Shown here: positions 7,618 to 15,392 of the stretch, piece after piece | Numbering within the stretch: the stretch's first letter is position 1 | Layout: the number at the start of each line of letters is the position of its first letter | Assembly: GCA_964554795.1 (NCBI GenBank) | Contig: CAZKQB010000002.1 | Coordinates: 1 to 64,000 of the forward strand | From: SFHK01 sp964554795 | GTDB taxonomy: Bacteria; Bacillota; Clostridia; Christensenellales; Aristaeellaceae | Length of the DNA stretch: 64,000 bases | Reading direction: 5' to 3' | The notes under the pieces: generated by a model | Database searches by the model: none | The model's input: only the letters and a program-made list of their open reading frames with translations | Told to the model about the DNA's origin: nothing | Program-made: the position numbers and the translations under genes

Positions 7618-8790
7618 CTAAAAGTAACTGACCTTGATTCGCTTGCCCATCCTCCTCAGACATTCGGAAAGCTCCTTCACAAGATTCATCTTGATGCTGA
7701 AGTTGATCGGCAGATCCGGGTTCTGGTGCGCCGGGTTAATGGCGCGTCCCACAAAGAAATTGATGTCCGTCGCCTCTTCAAACAGCAGACGGCTGATCAG
7801 CGACGCACCGTCGCGCTTCAACGACCACTGTGCATAGCTTTCGTTTCCCTGCAGGTAATCCTTCGCGTTTTCGAGCACCTTATTGATCGTGATCACTCCC
7901 TCCGTGACCAGATCAACGCCCTCAATCTCAGCAATCGGCGGCACGTCGGATTCCTCGAAATTCAGCGTCGGACGAAGCGGCTTGCCCAGATACTTCGACG
8001 CAATGGTGGACGTGGTTCCGCCGCACACGATGTGCTTGCCTTCCTTTGAGAAGAACAGGCTCATCATACGGTCGTTGTCGTCGCGGCTCGCAGGCGGGCC
8101 GAACAAGATGTTCATCGGCTCGCGCTTGCGGATGCGCACAACGCACGCCGTCGCATCGTCGCCGGGCTTGTGGCCATACAGCTTATCGCATTCATCCACT
8201 AAAATCGTGGACAGCGTCTTGGCCGTATACCCCGCCGGGGCAATTGACTCCATAAAGGAAATGATGTCCTCGCGCTGCCAGCCAAAGTTGTAGGCAACGC
8301 CGATGCCTGCATGCGGACAACCATCGGACATGGCGACAAAAATGTCGTTTTCCTTCAGCGTGACGACAGACTTAAAAATCTGCTTTCCGCCGATGGTCGT
8401 CTCCGTCTTCGGGTAATCGTAATTGGCAAAATCGCGAATTAGAATCACATGCGGATTGTCGTACTGAATGATCTCTGCGCGCTCGTTGTTGATGATATGA
8501 ATGATGGTGAACGTGGAATACGCCACGCCACGCACGGAACACACGGGCAGCGTAGCCGCAATGGTGCCGACGCAGTCCTCCAGCGAAAGTCCCTCCGCCA
8601 TCATGGTGGAAATGATGGTGGAGGTAAGCGTAGACAGGATCGACGCCTTTACGCCGCTTCCCAGCCCGTCCGCCAACACAACGATCACGGAGCTGTCGTT
8701 CTGCTCCACGATATCCACATGATCGCCGCACAGCTGCTCGCCGTAATGATTCACGCTTTTGTAGCCGATATCCGCGCACAGATTATTCAT
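7618..8790 (-). CDS. SpoIIE/PP2C-family serine/threonine phosphatase
   Basis: The product is 390 aa. Metal-dependent PP2C/SpoIIE motifs are seen in order: GDHVDIV (about residue 22), VLADGLGSG (residues 38-46), MSDGCPHAG (near residue 155) and GDDATACVV (near residue 210). The last ~170 residues form a separate C-terminal part that I do not recognise. The start overlaps the hydS stop by 8 bp, so the two are translationally coupled. PP2C-type phosphatases next to sensory [FeFe] hydrogenases are a recurring clostridial arrangement. The inference is that it relays the HydS redox/H2 signal by dephosphorylating a target protein. It is not a sporulation SpoIIE, because there are no membrane helices. 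Confidence 0.82.
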   Translation of the reverse strand: MNNLCADIGYKSVNHYGEQLCGDHVDIVEQNDSSVIVVLADGLGSGVKASILSTLTSTIISTMMAEGLSLEDCVGTIAATLPVCSVRGVAYSTFTIIHIINNERAEIIQYDNPHVILIRDFANYDYPKTETTIGGKQIFKSVVTLKENDIFVAMSDGCPHAGIGVAYNFGWQREDIISFMESIAPAGYTAKTLSTILVDECDKLYGHKPGDDATACVVRIRKREPMNILFGPPASRDDNDRMMSLFFSKEGKHIVCGGTTSTIASKYLGKPLRPTLNFEESDVPPIAEIEGVDLVTEGVITINKVLENAKDYLQGNESYAQWSLKRDGASLISRLLFEEATDINFFVGRAINPAHQNPDLPINFSIKMNLVKELSECLRRMGKRIKVSYF

Positions 8791-10468
8791 TTGTGATCGA
8801 CTCCTTCAGCTTTGTAAGCGCGATCTTGGTTTCCGCTGCGGTCTCGCCCAGCAGAGATGCAATTTCTTGAACGATGCGCATCTGCTTGTCAACCACCTTG
8901 TCGGCGATTTCCACAGTCTGACGGCTGATGTTTTCCTTCTTTTCGCGTTCGTTCTCCTCGTCGGTCACGTCGCGCATGATGCAGATCAAGAGCTTGTACT
9001 CACGGTCAAACAGAATCGTCTGCTCAATATAGCGCTTGTATTCCGCAAGATACGTGCGCTGATCGCGAATGCTGCGGCCGCTGTCGCGCACCTGCATGAA
9101 GGGAAGCGGATCCAAAATACGAACCACCTGGTCGCCCAGCACGTCGGAGGTATTGCGAATATTCATGATGCGGCGCGCCGCCTGGTTGATCTGCTGCACC
9201 TCAAGATCCTCGTTCAGCACAATCAGGCCGTTCGGCGTGTTGTTGACGATGCTGTCAGAGAAGCTCTCGGCGCGATCCTTCAGATACGGCAGACACATGG
9301 CGATTTCCGCCTTGCCCTGATAAATGGCAACCGCCTTTTCGCGGCAGGTATTATAGCCGCAGGATCCGCAGTTCAGCTCGTCCTCTCTGCGGGTTTTGCC
9401 CATCTGGCGCAGAATCGACTGAATCTCCTGCTCATCGGGCATCCTTGTGTGACGGTCAATGAAATCAAAGTTTTTGTGGATTTCCAGCTCGGCCGGCTGA
9501 ACGACGTCAAAATCCTCGTTTCCGGCGTAGTTCACGATAGCCATATAATCCTGAACCGGCGCTCGATGGTATTTCTCCATAACCGGACCGCCAATACAGG
9601 AGCCGGTGCAAGCAGACATTTCGATAAAGCTACGGTGTACCTTTCCGCTTTCAATATCCTTCAGAGCGGCAATGCAATTCTCCACGCCGTCCAGGGCCAT
9701 ATAACGGTAGCCGGGCGCGTTCTGACGCATGGTTTTGAGAACGCCTCCGGTCGTCGGGAAGAAGCGTGCACGGCTCTTCTCGATAGCCACACGATGCTTC
9801 CCAATGGTAATATTCTTTTCCTTCAGCCATTCCGTGAGCTCCTCAAACGTGAGCACCGCATCCACGATATCCTTGTACTTCTGCGCCTCGTCCTTCTTGG
9901 CAACGCAGGGGCCAATGAACACCGTCTTGCAGCCCGGATAGCGCTTTTTCAGATCCAGACAGTGCGCCTGCATCGGAGAAACGACGTCCGCCAGATAAGG
10001 CAAAAGCTGCGGAAAATACTTCTGAATCAGCAGATTGATCGAATGGCAGCAGGAGGAAATTACGATATCCCTGTCGCCTCTTTCGAGCATGTTCTCATAC
10101 TCGGTCTTCACGATCGTCGCACCGATGGCAGTCTCCTCCACGCCCGCGAAGCCCAGCGCCTTCAGCGCCGTGTTCATATCCTCGATGCCGCAGTCGTCGT
10201 AGTTGGCGGCAAAGGATGGCGCCAGCGAAACGTATACCGGCTCCCGCCCCTGCAGAAGCACCTTCACGCGCTCGGTATCGTTGACGATTTCCTTTGCATT
10301 CTGCGGGCATACCACGAAGCAATGACCGCACAGGATGCATTCGTCGCCGATAATATGCGCCTGATTGCCGGAAAAGCGAATGGACTTCACCGGGCAATGC
10401 CGGATACACTTATAGCAGTTCTTGCAATTGGATTTTTTGAGCATCAAACAATCGGACAAGCCTATCAT
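8783..10468 (-). CDS. Sensory [FeFe]-hydrogenase-like protein with PAS domain (HydS type)
   Basis: The product is 561 aa. Domains in order: two N-terminal [4Fe-4S] ferredoxin motifs (C15-C25 and C44-C54), an H-cluster domain (ISSCC at 138-141, GPCVAKKDE with C188, SACTGSCIGGP with C287/C291), a four-Cys Fe-S module (CGSCGYNTC...C, residues 367-392) and a PAS domain (~400-510) with a helical C-terminal tail. This is the layout of group C sensory hydrogenases, which are thought to sense H2 or redox state rather than make H2. The SSCCHSIN motif lacks the Pro of catalytic enzymes. It is coupled to the phosphatase gene. The tail has no kinase or HTH domain, so output probably runs through the phosphatase. 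Confidence 0.85.
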   Translation of the reverse strand: MIGLSDCLMLKKSNCKNCYKCIRHCPVKSIRFSGNQAHIIGDECILCGHCFVVCPQNAKEIVNDTERVKVLLQGREPVYVSLAPSFAANYDDCGIEDMNTALKALGFAGVEETAIGATIVKTEYENMLERGDRDIVISSCCHSINLLIQKYFPQLLPYLADVVSPMQAHCLDLKKRYPGCKTVFIGPCVAKKDEAQKYKDIVDAVLTFEELTEWLKEKNITIGKHRVAIEKSRARFFPTTGGVLKTMRQNAPGYRYMALDGVENCIAALKDIESGKVHRSFIEMSACTGSCIGGPVMEKYHRAPVQDYMAIVNYAGNEDFDVVQPAELEIHKNFDFIDRHTRMPDEQEIQSILRQMGKTRREDELNCGSCGYNTCREKAVAIYQGKAEIAMCLPYLKDRAESFSDSIVNNTPNGLIVLNEDLEVQQINQAARRIMNIRNTSDVLGDQVVRILDPLPFMQVRDSGRSIRDQRTYLAEYKRYIEQTILFDREYKLLICIMRDVTDEENEREKKENISRQTVEIADKVVDKQMRIVQEIASLLGETAAETKIALTKLKESITNE

Positions 10469-10472
10469 TCCT

Positions 10473-10721
10473 TTACTTCAGTTTCGCCAGCACCTTTTCC
10501 TGGAAGAAGTCGCGAAAGCCTTCCTTGGTGATGCCCGGATAAACGTCGTCGTCTACGGTAATGGTAACGCCGTTGCGATTGCATTTGCCTGTGCAAAAGC
10601 TTCCTGCCAGCGTCACATCCTTCTCCAGATGGTTATCCTCAATGGCCTTCTTCAGAAGACCTACGATATCCATCGAGCCCTTCAGGTGACAGGAGCTGCC
10701 GACGCACACCTGGATAATCAT
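10473..10721 (-). CDS. Thioredoxin-like [2Fe-2S] ferredoxin (copy 2)
   Basis: The product is 82 aa. Four Cys in the CxxxxC...CxxxC pattern (CVGSSC at residues 6-11 and CTGKC at 43-47) match the thioredoxin-like [2Fe-2S] domain of NuoE/HydC-type proteins and free-standing 2Fe-2S ferredoxins. It lies 2 bp after its paralogue and 4 bp before hydS. In HydABC complexes this fold passes electrons between hydrogenase and flavin subunit. Here it stands alone, so a role as an electron carrier for the hydrogenase or for HydS is an inference. Confidence 0.85.
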   Translation of the reverse strand: MIIQVCVGSSCHLKGSMDIVGLLKKAIEDNHLEKDVTLAGSFCTGKCNRNGVTITVDDDVYPGITKEGFRDFFQEKVLAKLK

Positions 10722-10723
10722 CG

Positions 10724-10966
10724 TTATTTCACCTTCTCAAGTACATTCTCTTTGAAAAACTCGTCAACGGTATCGGGCGAAACGGAGTAAACCTCGTCGC
10801 CAATCGCCACGCAGACACCCTGCTGGCACTTGCCCATGCAGAAGGTGCCGCCCAGCTCCACCTTGTCGGAAACGTTGTTCTCGGCAATCAGCTTCTGGAG
10901 GGAAGCGACGACCAGACGGGAGCCTTTCAGGTGACAGGAGCTACCGATGCAAACCGTGATTTTCAT
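10724..10966 (-). CDS. Thioredoxin-like [2Fe-2S] ferredoxin (copy 1)
   Basis: The product is 80 aa. I chose ATG 10966 (MKITVCIGSSCHLKG) because it has a perfect AGGAGG site and aligns end to end with the downstream paralogue. The longer reading frame upstream lies inside the kinase gene. Cluster Cys are C6/C11 and C43/C47 (CMGKC). The two tandem proteins share the CxGSSCHLKGS N-terminus and a basic amphipathic C-terminus, so they are probably a duplication. An extra Cys (QGVC) distinguishes this copy. Confidence 0.85.
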   Translation of the reverse strand: MKITVCIGSSCHLKGSRLVVASLQKLIAENNVSDKVELGGTFCMGKCQQGVCVAIGDEVYSVSPDTVDEFFKENVLEKVK

Positions 10967-10980
10967 GAGAAGAACCTCCT

Positions 10981-11718
10981 TCATATGTTTCGCGGGGAAA
11001 AGATCTTTGGTATCAGAAACGTTCGTTCGCGTTCGTTCGCCATCATGGTACGCGCAGCTGCAACCAACGGCGTCCACTGCGCAATTTCTCCGGGGTCGCT
11101 GTCCAGCCGCGCCCGATAAGCGTTCGCCGTCTCCGCGCCCTCCTCCATTTCCAGCAGCAGCAGCGTCATGGCGTCGTCCGCCGCAGTCCGCCCCCGGCAG
11201 GCGCGCGCCCAGTCCACTACGGCAAAGCCGCCATCCGCGCATTCAATCACGTTGGAAAGCATTAAATCGCCATGGCAGGGAGATGTGCCATCCGGCATGC
11301 GCGACGTTCGTGCAATCAGCTCCGCCTTGGCTTCCTCTTCCAGCGGCGCGCGCACAATCAGGCGCGATACGCGGCTTTTCAGAGACTCAAGCCCATTGAG
11401 CTTGGAGGCATGAATCTGCGTACGCACCTGCGCCAGCGTTCGAATCGCGCTGTCGCGCTCCTCCGGGCGCCGCCGCACACGGTCAGAAAGCGTTCGGCCG
11501 TATACGAATCGGGAGGCAATCGCCCATCCGTCCGGCACGCGCTCCGCCGCCAGCACCTCTGGTACCGGCAGTCCCGCATCCCGCGCCGCTGCCTGGTTGG
11601 CTGCCTCGCGCAGAACATCTGCAGCAGCAACACGGCCGGTAAAGACCTTGATGCACGTATCCCCATCCTGGTAAACGGTCTTACTGTTCCGAACCGCGAT
11701 GACCCTGTCGAGATTCAT
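10981..11718 (-). CDS. Aminoglycoside-phosphotransferase/choline-kinase-like small-molecule kinase
   Basis: The product is 245 aa from ATG 11718. This start sits 7-8 bp after AAAGGTG, whereas the ATG at 11724 is too close to it. The catalytic loop CHGDLMLSNVI (near residue 158) and the metal-binding VVDWARA (Asp, near residue 180) are the Brenner-type motifs of the APH/choline kinase superfamily. The fold is common, and resistance cannot be concluded. It is the first gene behind the operon promoter and 14 bp upstream of the ferredoxin genes, so it appears to be part of the hydrogen operon. I know of no reason why, and it may be a passenger. An alternative role is phosphorylation of a small metabolite or protein. 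Confidence 0.7.
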   Translation of the reverse strand: MNLDRVIAVRNSKTVYQDGDTCIKVFTGRVAAADVLREAANQAAARDAGLPVPEVLAAERVPDGWAIASRFVYGRTLSDRVRRRPEERDSAIRTLAQVRTQIHASKLNGLESLKSRVSRLIVRAPLEEEAKAELIARTSRMPDGTSPCHGDLMLSNVIECADGGFAVVDWARACRGRTAADDAMTLLLLEMEEGAETANAYRARLDSDPGEIAQWTPLVAAARTMMANERERTFLIPKIFSPRNI

Positions 11719-11757
11719 GCACATTCACCTTTCGGCGCGCAGTTATATGCGATTTTA

Positions 11758-11786
11758 ATTTTATCGTCATACGTCCCTGCGCGCAA
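11758..11786 (-). promoter_or_regulatory. Promoter of the hydrogen operon
   Basis: Minus strand: -35 TTGCGC (11781-11786), 17-bp spacer, -10 TAAAAT (11758-11763), 39 bp before the kinase start. No other convincing promoter is seen before the ferredoxin and hydS genes. Confidence 0.6.
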
Positions 11787-11805
11787 GTACATCTTTGATA
11801 TATTG

Positions 11806-12747
11806 TCATTGCTCTTTGCGATATGCCCTGAATACCTCGCGCCGCACGTCGCACAGCTCAGTCAGGAAGCGCTTTTCCATTTCTGACAGCTTGAGGTCGC
11901 GCCGGTAAAACAGCTCGTCCCGATACACGCAGCGTGCAAAGGGCACCGCGCGCTGTGCAAGCCCATAGCGCAACAGCGTGCGCGGCGTAAGCGGCGCTGT
12001 CCACACGTAGCTCTGCGGCTGCACAGAAAGAATTTCCAGCCGCGCCGCGCGCGACGGTGTGAGCACCCGGCGGAAATCGCCGTCCGGATACTGCTCGCGC
12101 CGAACCTCATCCGGAGCCATCGAAGGCACGTCAAAATCGCCGGGTGCCACCTCGATCAGGCCGTTCAATTCCTCCTCCGTCACCAGATCAGGCGACGCAA
12201 GCGGGCTCTCCTTTGAATAAGCCAACACCGGTGTGAACTCGACGATGCGCTCGTGGAACAGCCCGCCCGCCTCCATCTGCTGGCGGAATCGCGGGAAATA
12301 GCTGCCCATACAGCGCGCAATACCGATTCGGCACTCGCCCTCGATAACGGCGCGAATGGCCGCAGCCGCGCCAGTCTCGCGGTAGTCCAGCTCCGCAGGA
12401 TCGGTCGTCAGCGCGTTCATCGTGTTCAAAAACGCCTCCGCTACATAGCAGGACGGCGGAACACAGGCTGAAAAGCGCTGCTTTACCTGCGTTTCCTCGC
12501 GGTAAAACGCCTCCAGCTCGTCGATTTCGCCAAGGATTCTGCGCGCACGCTCCAAAAAAGCTTCCCCCTCCGGCGTGGGAACCATGCCGCGCGCCGTGCG
12601 CTCAAACAGGGTAATACCCAGCATCCCCTCAAGATCCCGGATGGCCCGGCTCAGGTTCGGCTGGTTCATGTATAATGTCTCCGATGCCCGGCTGATGGAT
12701 CCAGCTCTGGCCACCTCCACCGCATAGCGCATATGCAAAATGTTCAC
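11806..12747 (-). CDS. LysR-family transcriptional regulator
   Basis: The product is 313 aa. The start is the GTG at 12747, placed 7 bp after GGAGG; it gives MNILHMRYAVEVARAGSISR, the usual LysR N-terminus. The winged HTH spans residues ~1-60 (ASETLYMNQPNLSRAIRDLE) and is followed by LGITLFERTARGMVPTPEGE. The rest is the effector-binding domain, rather short and diverged. It lies downstream-to-upstream between two redox operons: its own stop precedes the hydrogen-operon promoter by about 20 bp, and it is transcribed divergently from the succinate operon. LysR proteins commonly control the divergent neighbour, so control of the mdh-fumC-hdr-flx-frd operon is the natural inference. The effector is unknown. 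Confidence 0.85.
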   Translation of the reverse strand: MNILHMRYAVEVARAGSISRASETLYMNQPNLSRAIRDLEGMLGITLFERTARGMVPTPEGEAFLERARRILGEIDELEAFYREETQVKQRFSACVPPSCYVAEAFLNTMNALTTDPAELDYRETGAAAAIRAVIEGECRIGIARCMGSYFPRFRQQMEAGGLFHERIVEFTPVLAYSKESPLASPDLVTEEELNGLIEVAPGDFDVPSMAPDEVRREQYPDGDFRRVLTPSRAARLEILSVQPQSYVWTAPLTPRTLLRYGLAQRAVPFARCVYRDELFYRRDLKLSEMEKRFLTELCDVRREVFRAYRKEQ

Positions 12748-12787
12748 ATGCGTACCTCCGTTCAACGTCCGGTGATTCACGCCTTTT

Positions 12788-12816
12788 ATTATACAGCTTT
12801 TCCTGCTTTTTCTCAA
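12788..12816 (-). promoter_or_regulatory. Promoter of the LysR gene
   Basis: Minus strand: -35 TTGAGA (12811-12816), 17-bp spacer, -10 TATAAT (12788-12793). The 137 bp between this and the divergent operon promoter contains GC-rich inverted repeats (for example GCGC-aaaatttc-GCGC at about 12830) that could hold operator sites. Confidence 0.7.
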
Positions 12817-12953
12817 CCATTATATGCGCAAAATTTCGCGCACGCGCCTCCGTGCTTCCCGCTTTGCGGGCGCTTTCCGGCGCGGAGGGCCACCGCACGC
12901 CCCATGCCGGCCGATATATCCTGCGCGACAATGCCGTTATCTCAAAAAAGTAT

Positions 12954-12982
12954 TTGCACACATGCCTGTAATGGTATATAAT
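12954..12982 (+). promoter_or_regulatory. Promoter of the succinate/electron-bifurcation operon
   Basis: Plus strand: -35 TTGCAC (12954-12959), 17-bp spacer, perfect -10 TATAAT (12977-12982), giving a ~40-nt leader before the malate dehydrogenase ATG. It appears to drive all twelve genes to 24413, since no terminator is seen before 24433. Confidence 0.75.
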
Positions 12983-13027
12983 AATCGTGGGTATTCCCGA
13001 ACATATAGAGAAAGAGGGATTTTTTTC

Positions 13028-14002
13028 ATGGCCGTCAATAAAATCACCGTGATCGGCGCCGGCAGCGTGGGCTCCACGACCGCGTTTGCACTTGCTCTCA
13101 AGAACATTGCCAACGAGATCGTCATAATCGACATCAACGAAGACAAGGCGCTGGGCGAAGCCATGGATATTCATCAGGGCACGCCTCTGTTCAGCGAGCC
13201 GGTCAATGTGTACGCCGGCGATTACAAATCTGCCGTGGGCAGCGACATCGTCGTCATCACCTCCGGCGTGGCGCGCAAGCCCGGCCAGACGCGCATCGAT
13301 CTTGCGCAGACCAACGTAAACATCATCAAGCAGATTACTCCCCAGATCACCCGTTCCTGCCCGAACGCAACCTACGTCATCGTCGCCAACCCGGTAGACA
13401 TTCTGACCTACGTATTCTGCAAGATCTCCGGCATCCCGCAGGATCGCATCATCGGCTCCGGCACGCTACTGGACACTGCTCGTCTGCGCGCCCGCATTGC
13501 CGAATATCTGTCCGTTTCCCAGAAGAACGTGCACGCCTATGTATTTGGCGAGCATGGCGACAGTAGCTTCGTGCCGTGGTCCATTGCCGAGGTTTCTACG
13601 ATCAATATTGCCGACTACAAAAACCTGATTAAGCTCAACCAGGGCATTATGGTCGACCTCGATTACGACGAGATCGACAACTATATGCGCTCCTCCGGCG
13701 GCAAGATCATTCGCCGCAAGGGCTGCACCAACTACGCCATTGCCGTGTCCGTATGCGGCATCTGCGAATGCCTGCAGGGCGGCGTGAACGCAGTTGTTTC
13801 CGTATCCACCATGCTCAACGGCGAATACGGCATTTCCGACGTGTGCCTGTCTCTGCCGATGCTGCTGGGTAACGGCAAGGTTCAAGGCCGCATTACGCCC
13901 CGCTTGACGAACGAGGAGTTCGAGAAGCTGCATCACAGCGCCGACGCTCTGAAGTCCGTCATCGCGCAGATTGACCTCACGATGCCCGAGACGAAGGCAT
14001 AA
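13028..14002 (+). CDS. mdh: NAD-dependent malate dehydrogenase (LDH-like subtype)
   Basis: The product is 324 aa. I chose ATG 13028 (MAVNKITVIGAGSVG), which starts directly at the NAD-binding GxGxxG. Overall it looks like L-lactate dehydrogenase, including the catalytic GEHGDSS motif, and would usually be named Ldh. However, the substrate-selectivity position, Gln in lactate dehydrogenases (N-Q-K-P-G), is Arg here (ARKPGQTR, R83). Arg at this site is the textbook determinant for malate/oxaloacetate. The next gene is fumarase and the operon ends with fumarate reductase, so reduction of oxaloacetate to malate fits both the residue and the context. Lactate dehydrogenase activity remains possible. 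Confidence 0.8.
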   Translation: MAVNKITVIGAGSVGSTTAFALALKNIANEIVIIDINEDKALGEAMDIHQGTPLFSEPVNVYAGDYKSAVGSDIVVITSGVARKPGQTRIDLAQTNVNIIKQITPQITRSCPNATYVIVANPVDILTYVFCKISGIPQDRIIGSGTLLDTARLRARIAEYLSVSQKNVHAYVFGEHGDSSFVPWSIAEVSTINIADYKNLIKLNQGIMVDLDYDEIDNYMRSSGGKIIRRKGCTNYAIAVSVCGICECLQGGVNAVVSVSTMLNGEYGISDVCLSLPMLLGNGKVQGRITPRLTNEEFEKLHHSADALKSVIAQIDLTMPETKA

Positions 14003-14015
14003 GGGAGGCTCAAGC

Positions 14016-15380
14016 ATGAATTATCGCATTGAACGAGATTCCATGGGTGAAATGCAGGTGCCTGCAGACCGCTACTGGGGCGCGCAGACTCAGCGTAGCT
14101 TTCAGAACTTCGAAATCGGCGGCGAGATCATGCCGCGCGAGATTACGCACGCCTTCGGTATTCTGAAGAAGGCCGCCGCCATTGCAAACCACGAGTTCGG
14201 CAAGCTGGATGATCGTCGTCTGGAGATAATCGGTCACGCCTGCGACGAGGTTATCTCCGGTTCCCTGAACGACCACTTCCCGTTGGTTGTATGGCAGACC
14301 GGCAGCGGCACGCAGTCCAACATGAACGCCAACGAGGTCATCGCCAACCGTGGCAATGAAATTGCGGGCGAGAAGCTTCTGCATCCCAACGATCACGTGA
14401 ACATGTCCCAGAGCTCGAACGACACCTTCCCCACCGCCATGCACATTGCCGCGGTTACGATTCTCCGCGAAAAGCTGCTCCCGGCAATGGACGGTCTGAT
14501 TGATACGTTCAAGCGCCTGGAGGCCGAAAACGAGGGCATTGTGAAGACGGGACGCACGCATTTGCAGGACGCGACGCCCATTCGCTTCTCTCAGGAGATC
14601 TCCGGCTGGCGCAACATGATCGAAAAGACGCGTGCTATGATCGAAGATGCGCTTCCGGGCATCAGTGAACTGGCGCTTGGCGGCACCGCCGTCGGTACCG
14701 GTCTGAACTGCCCGAAGGAATTTGGTCCCGTAGTCGCCCGCGTTGTAAGCGAACTAACCGGCTATTCCTTCACCAGCGCTGCCAACAAATTCCATGCGCT
14801 GACCAGTAAGGATGATCTAGTCTTCATGCACGGCGCACTGAAGGCGCTGGCCGCGAACCTGATGAAGATCGCCAACGACGTACGCTGGCTGGCAAGCGGC
14901 CCGCGCGACGGTTTGGGCGAAATCTTCATCCCCGAAAACGAGCCCGGCTCCTCCATCATGCCTGGCAAGGTGAACCCCACCCAGTGTGAGAGCATGACGA
15001 TGGTCGCCGTTCAGGTCATGGCTAACGACGTTGCCGTGGGCATGGCAGCTAGCCAGGGCAACTTTGAGCTGAACGTATTCATGCCGGTTTTAATTTACAA
15101 CTTCCTGCAGTCCGCGCGCCTGCTGGCTGACGGCATCAATTCCTTCAACAAGAATTGCGTGTCCGGCATTCGCGCCAACCGCGAGAAGATGCACCATAAC
15201 CTGTATAACTCCCTGATGCTGGTCACGGCGCTCAACCCCTACATCGGCTACGACAACGCCGCTAAGACCGCTAAAAAAGCCTACAAGGAAAACATCTCCC
15301 TGAAGGAAGCGTGCGTGCAGCTCGGCTTCCTGACTGCGGAGCGGTTTGACGAGGTTTTCAACCCCGAGAACATGGCATAA
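14016..15380 (+). CDS. fumC: Class II fumarase (fumarate hydratase)
   Basis: The product is 454 aa, from ATG 14016 with AAGGGAGG 8 bp upstream and 13 bp after mdh. The superfamily signature GSSIMPGKVNP is present, as are GTAVGTGLN, the TGRTHLQDA catalytic region and MSQSSNDTFPTA. Length and motifs fit oxygen-stable FumC rather than the Fe-S class I enzymes. It interconverts malate and fumarate. Aspartase belongs to the same superfamily, but the neighbouring malate dehydrogenase and fumarate reductase favour fumarase. It links oxaloacetate reduction to fumarate respiration or fermentation in one operon. Confidence 0.9.
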   Translation: MNYRIERDSMGEMQVPADRYWGAQTQRSFQNFEIGGEIMPREITHAFGILKKAAAIANHEFGKLDDRRLEIIGHACDEVISGSLNDHFPLVVWQTGSGTQSNMNANEVIANRGNEIAGEKLLHPNDHVNMSQSSNDTFPTAMHIAAVTILREKLLPAMDGLIDTFKRLEAENEGIVKTGRTHLQDATPIRFSQEISGWRNMIEKTRAMIEDALPGISELALGGTAVGTGLNCPKEFGPVVARVVSELTGYSFTSAANKFHALTSKDDLVFMHGALKALAANLMKIANDVRWLASGPRDGLGEIFIPENEPGSSIMPGKVNPTQCESMTMVAVQVMANDVAVGMAASQGNFELNVFMPVLIYNFLQSARLLADGINSFNKNCVSGIRANREKMHHNLYNSLMLVTALNPYIGYDNAAKTAKKAYKENISLKEACVQLGFLTAERFDEVFNPENMA

Positions 15381-15392
15381 GGAGACGGCTCT

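Noticed and set aside
6268..10531. Long plus-strand open frames (about 550-590 codons) opposite the hydrogenase operon
   Set aside because: They are antisense shadows of clearly conserved Fe-S and hydrogenase genes. They have no ribosome site and translate to His/Arg/Leu-rich low-quality sequence.
10981..11718. Aminoglycoside resistance gene
   Set aside because: Only the general APH/choline-kinase motifs are visible. Nothing in the context suggests antibiotic resistance.
13028..14002. Calling this gene L-lactate dehydrogenase
   Set aside because: Arg at the selectivity position and the fumarase/fumarate-reductase context favour malate dehydrogenase, although lactate activity is not excluded.
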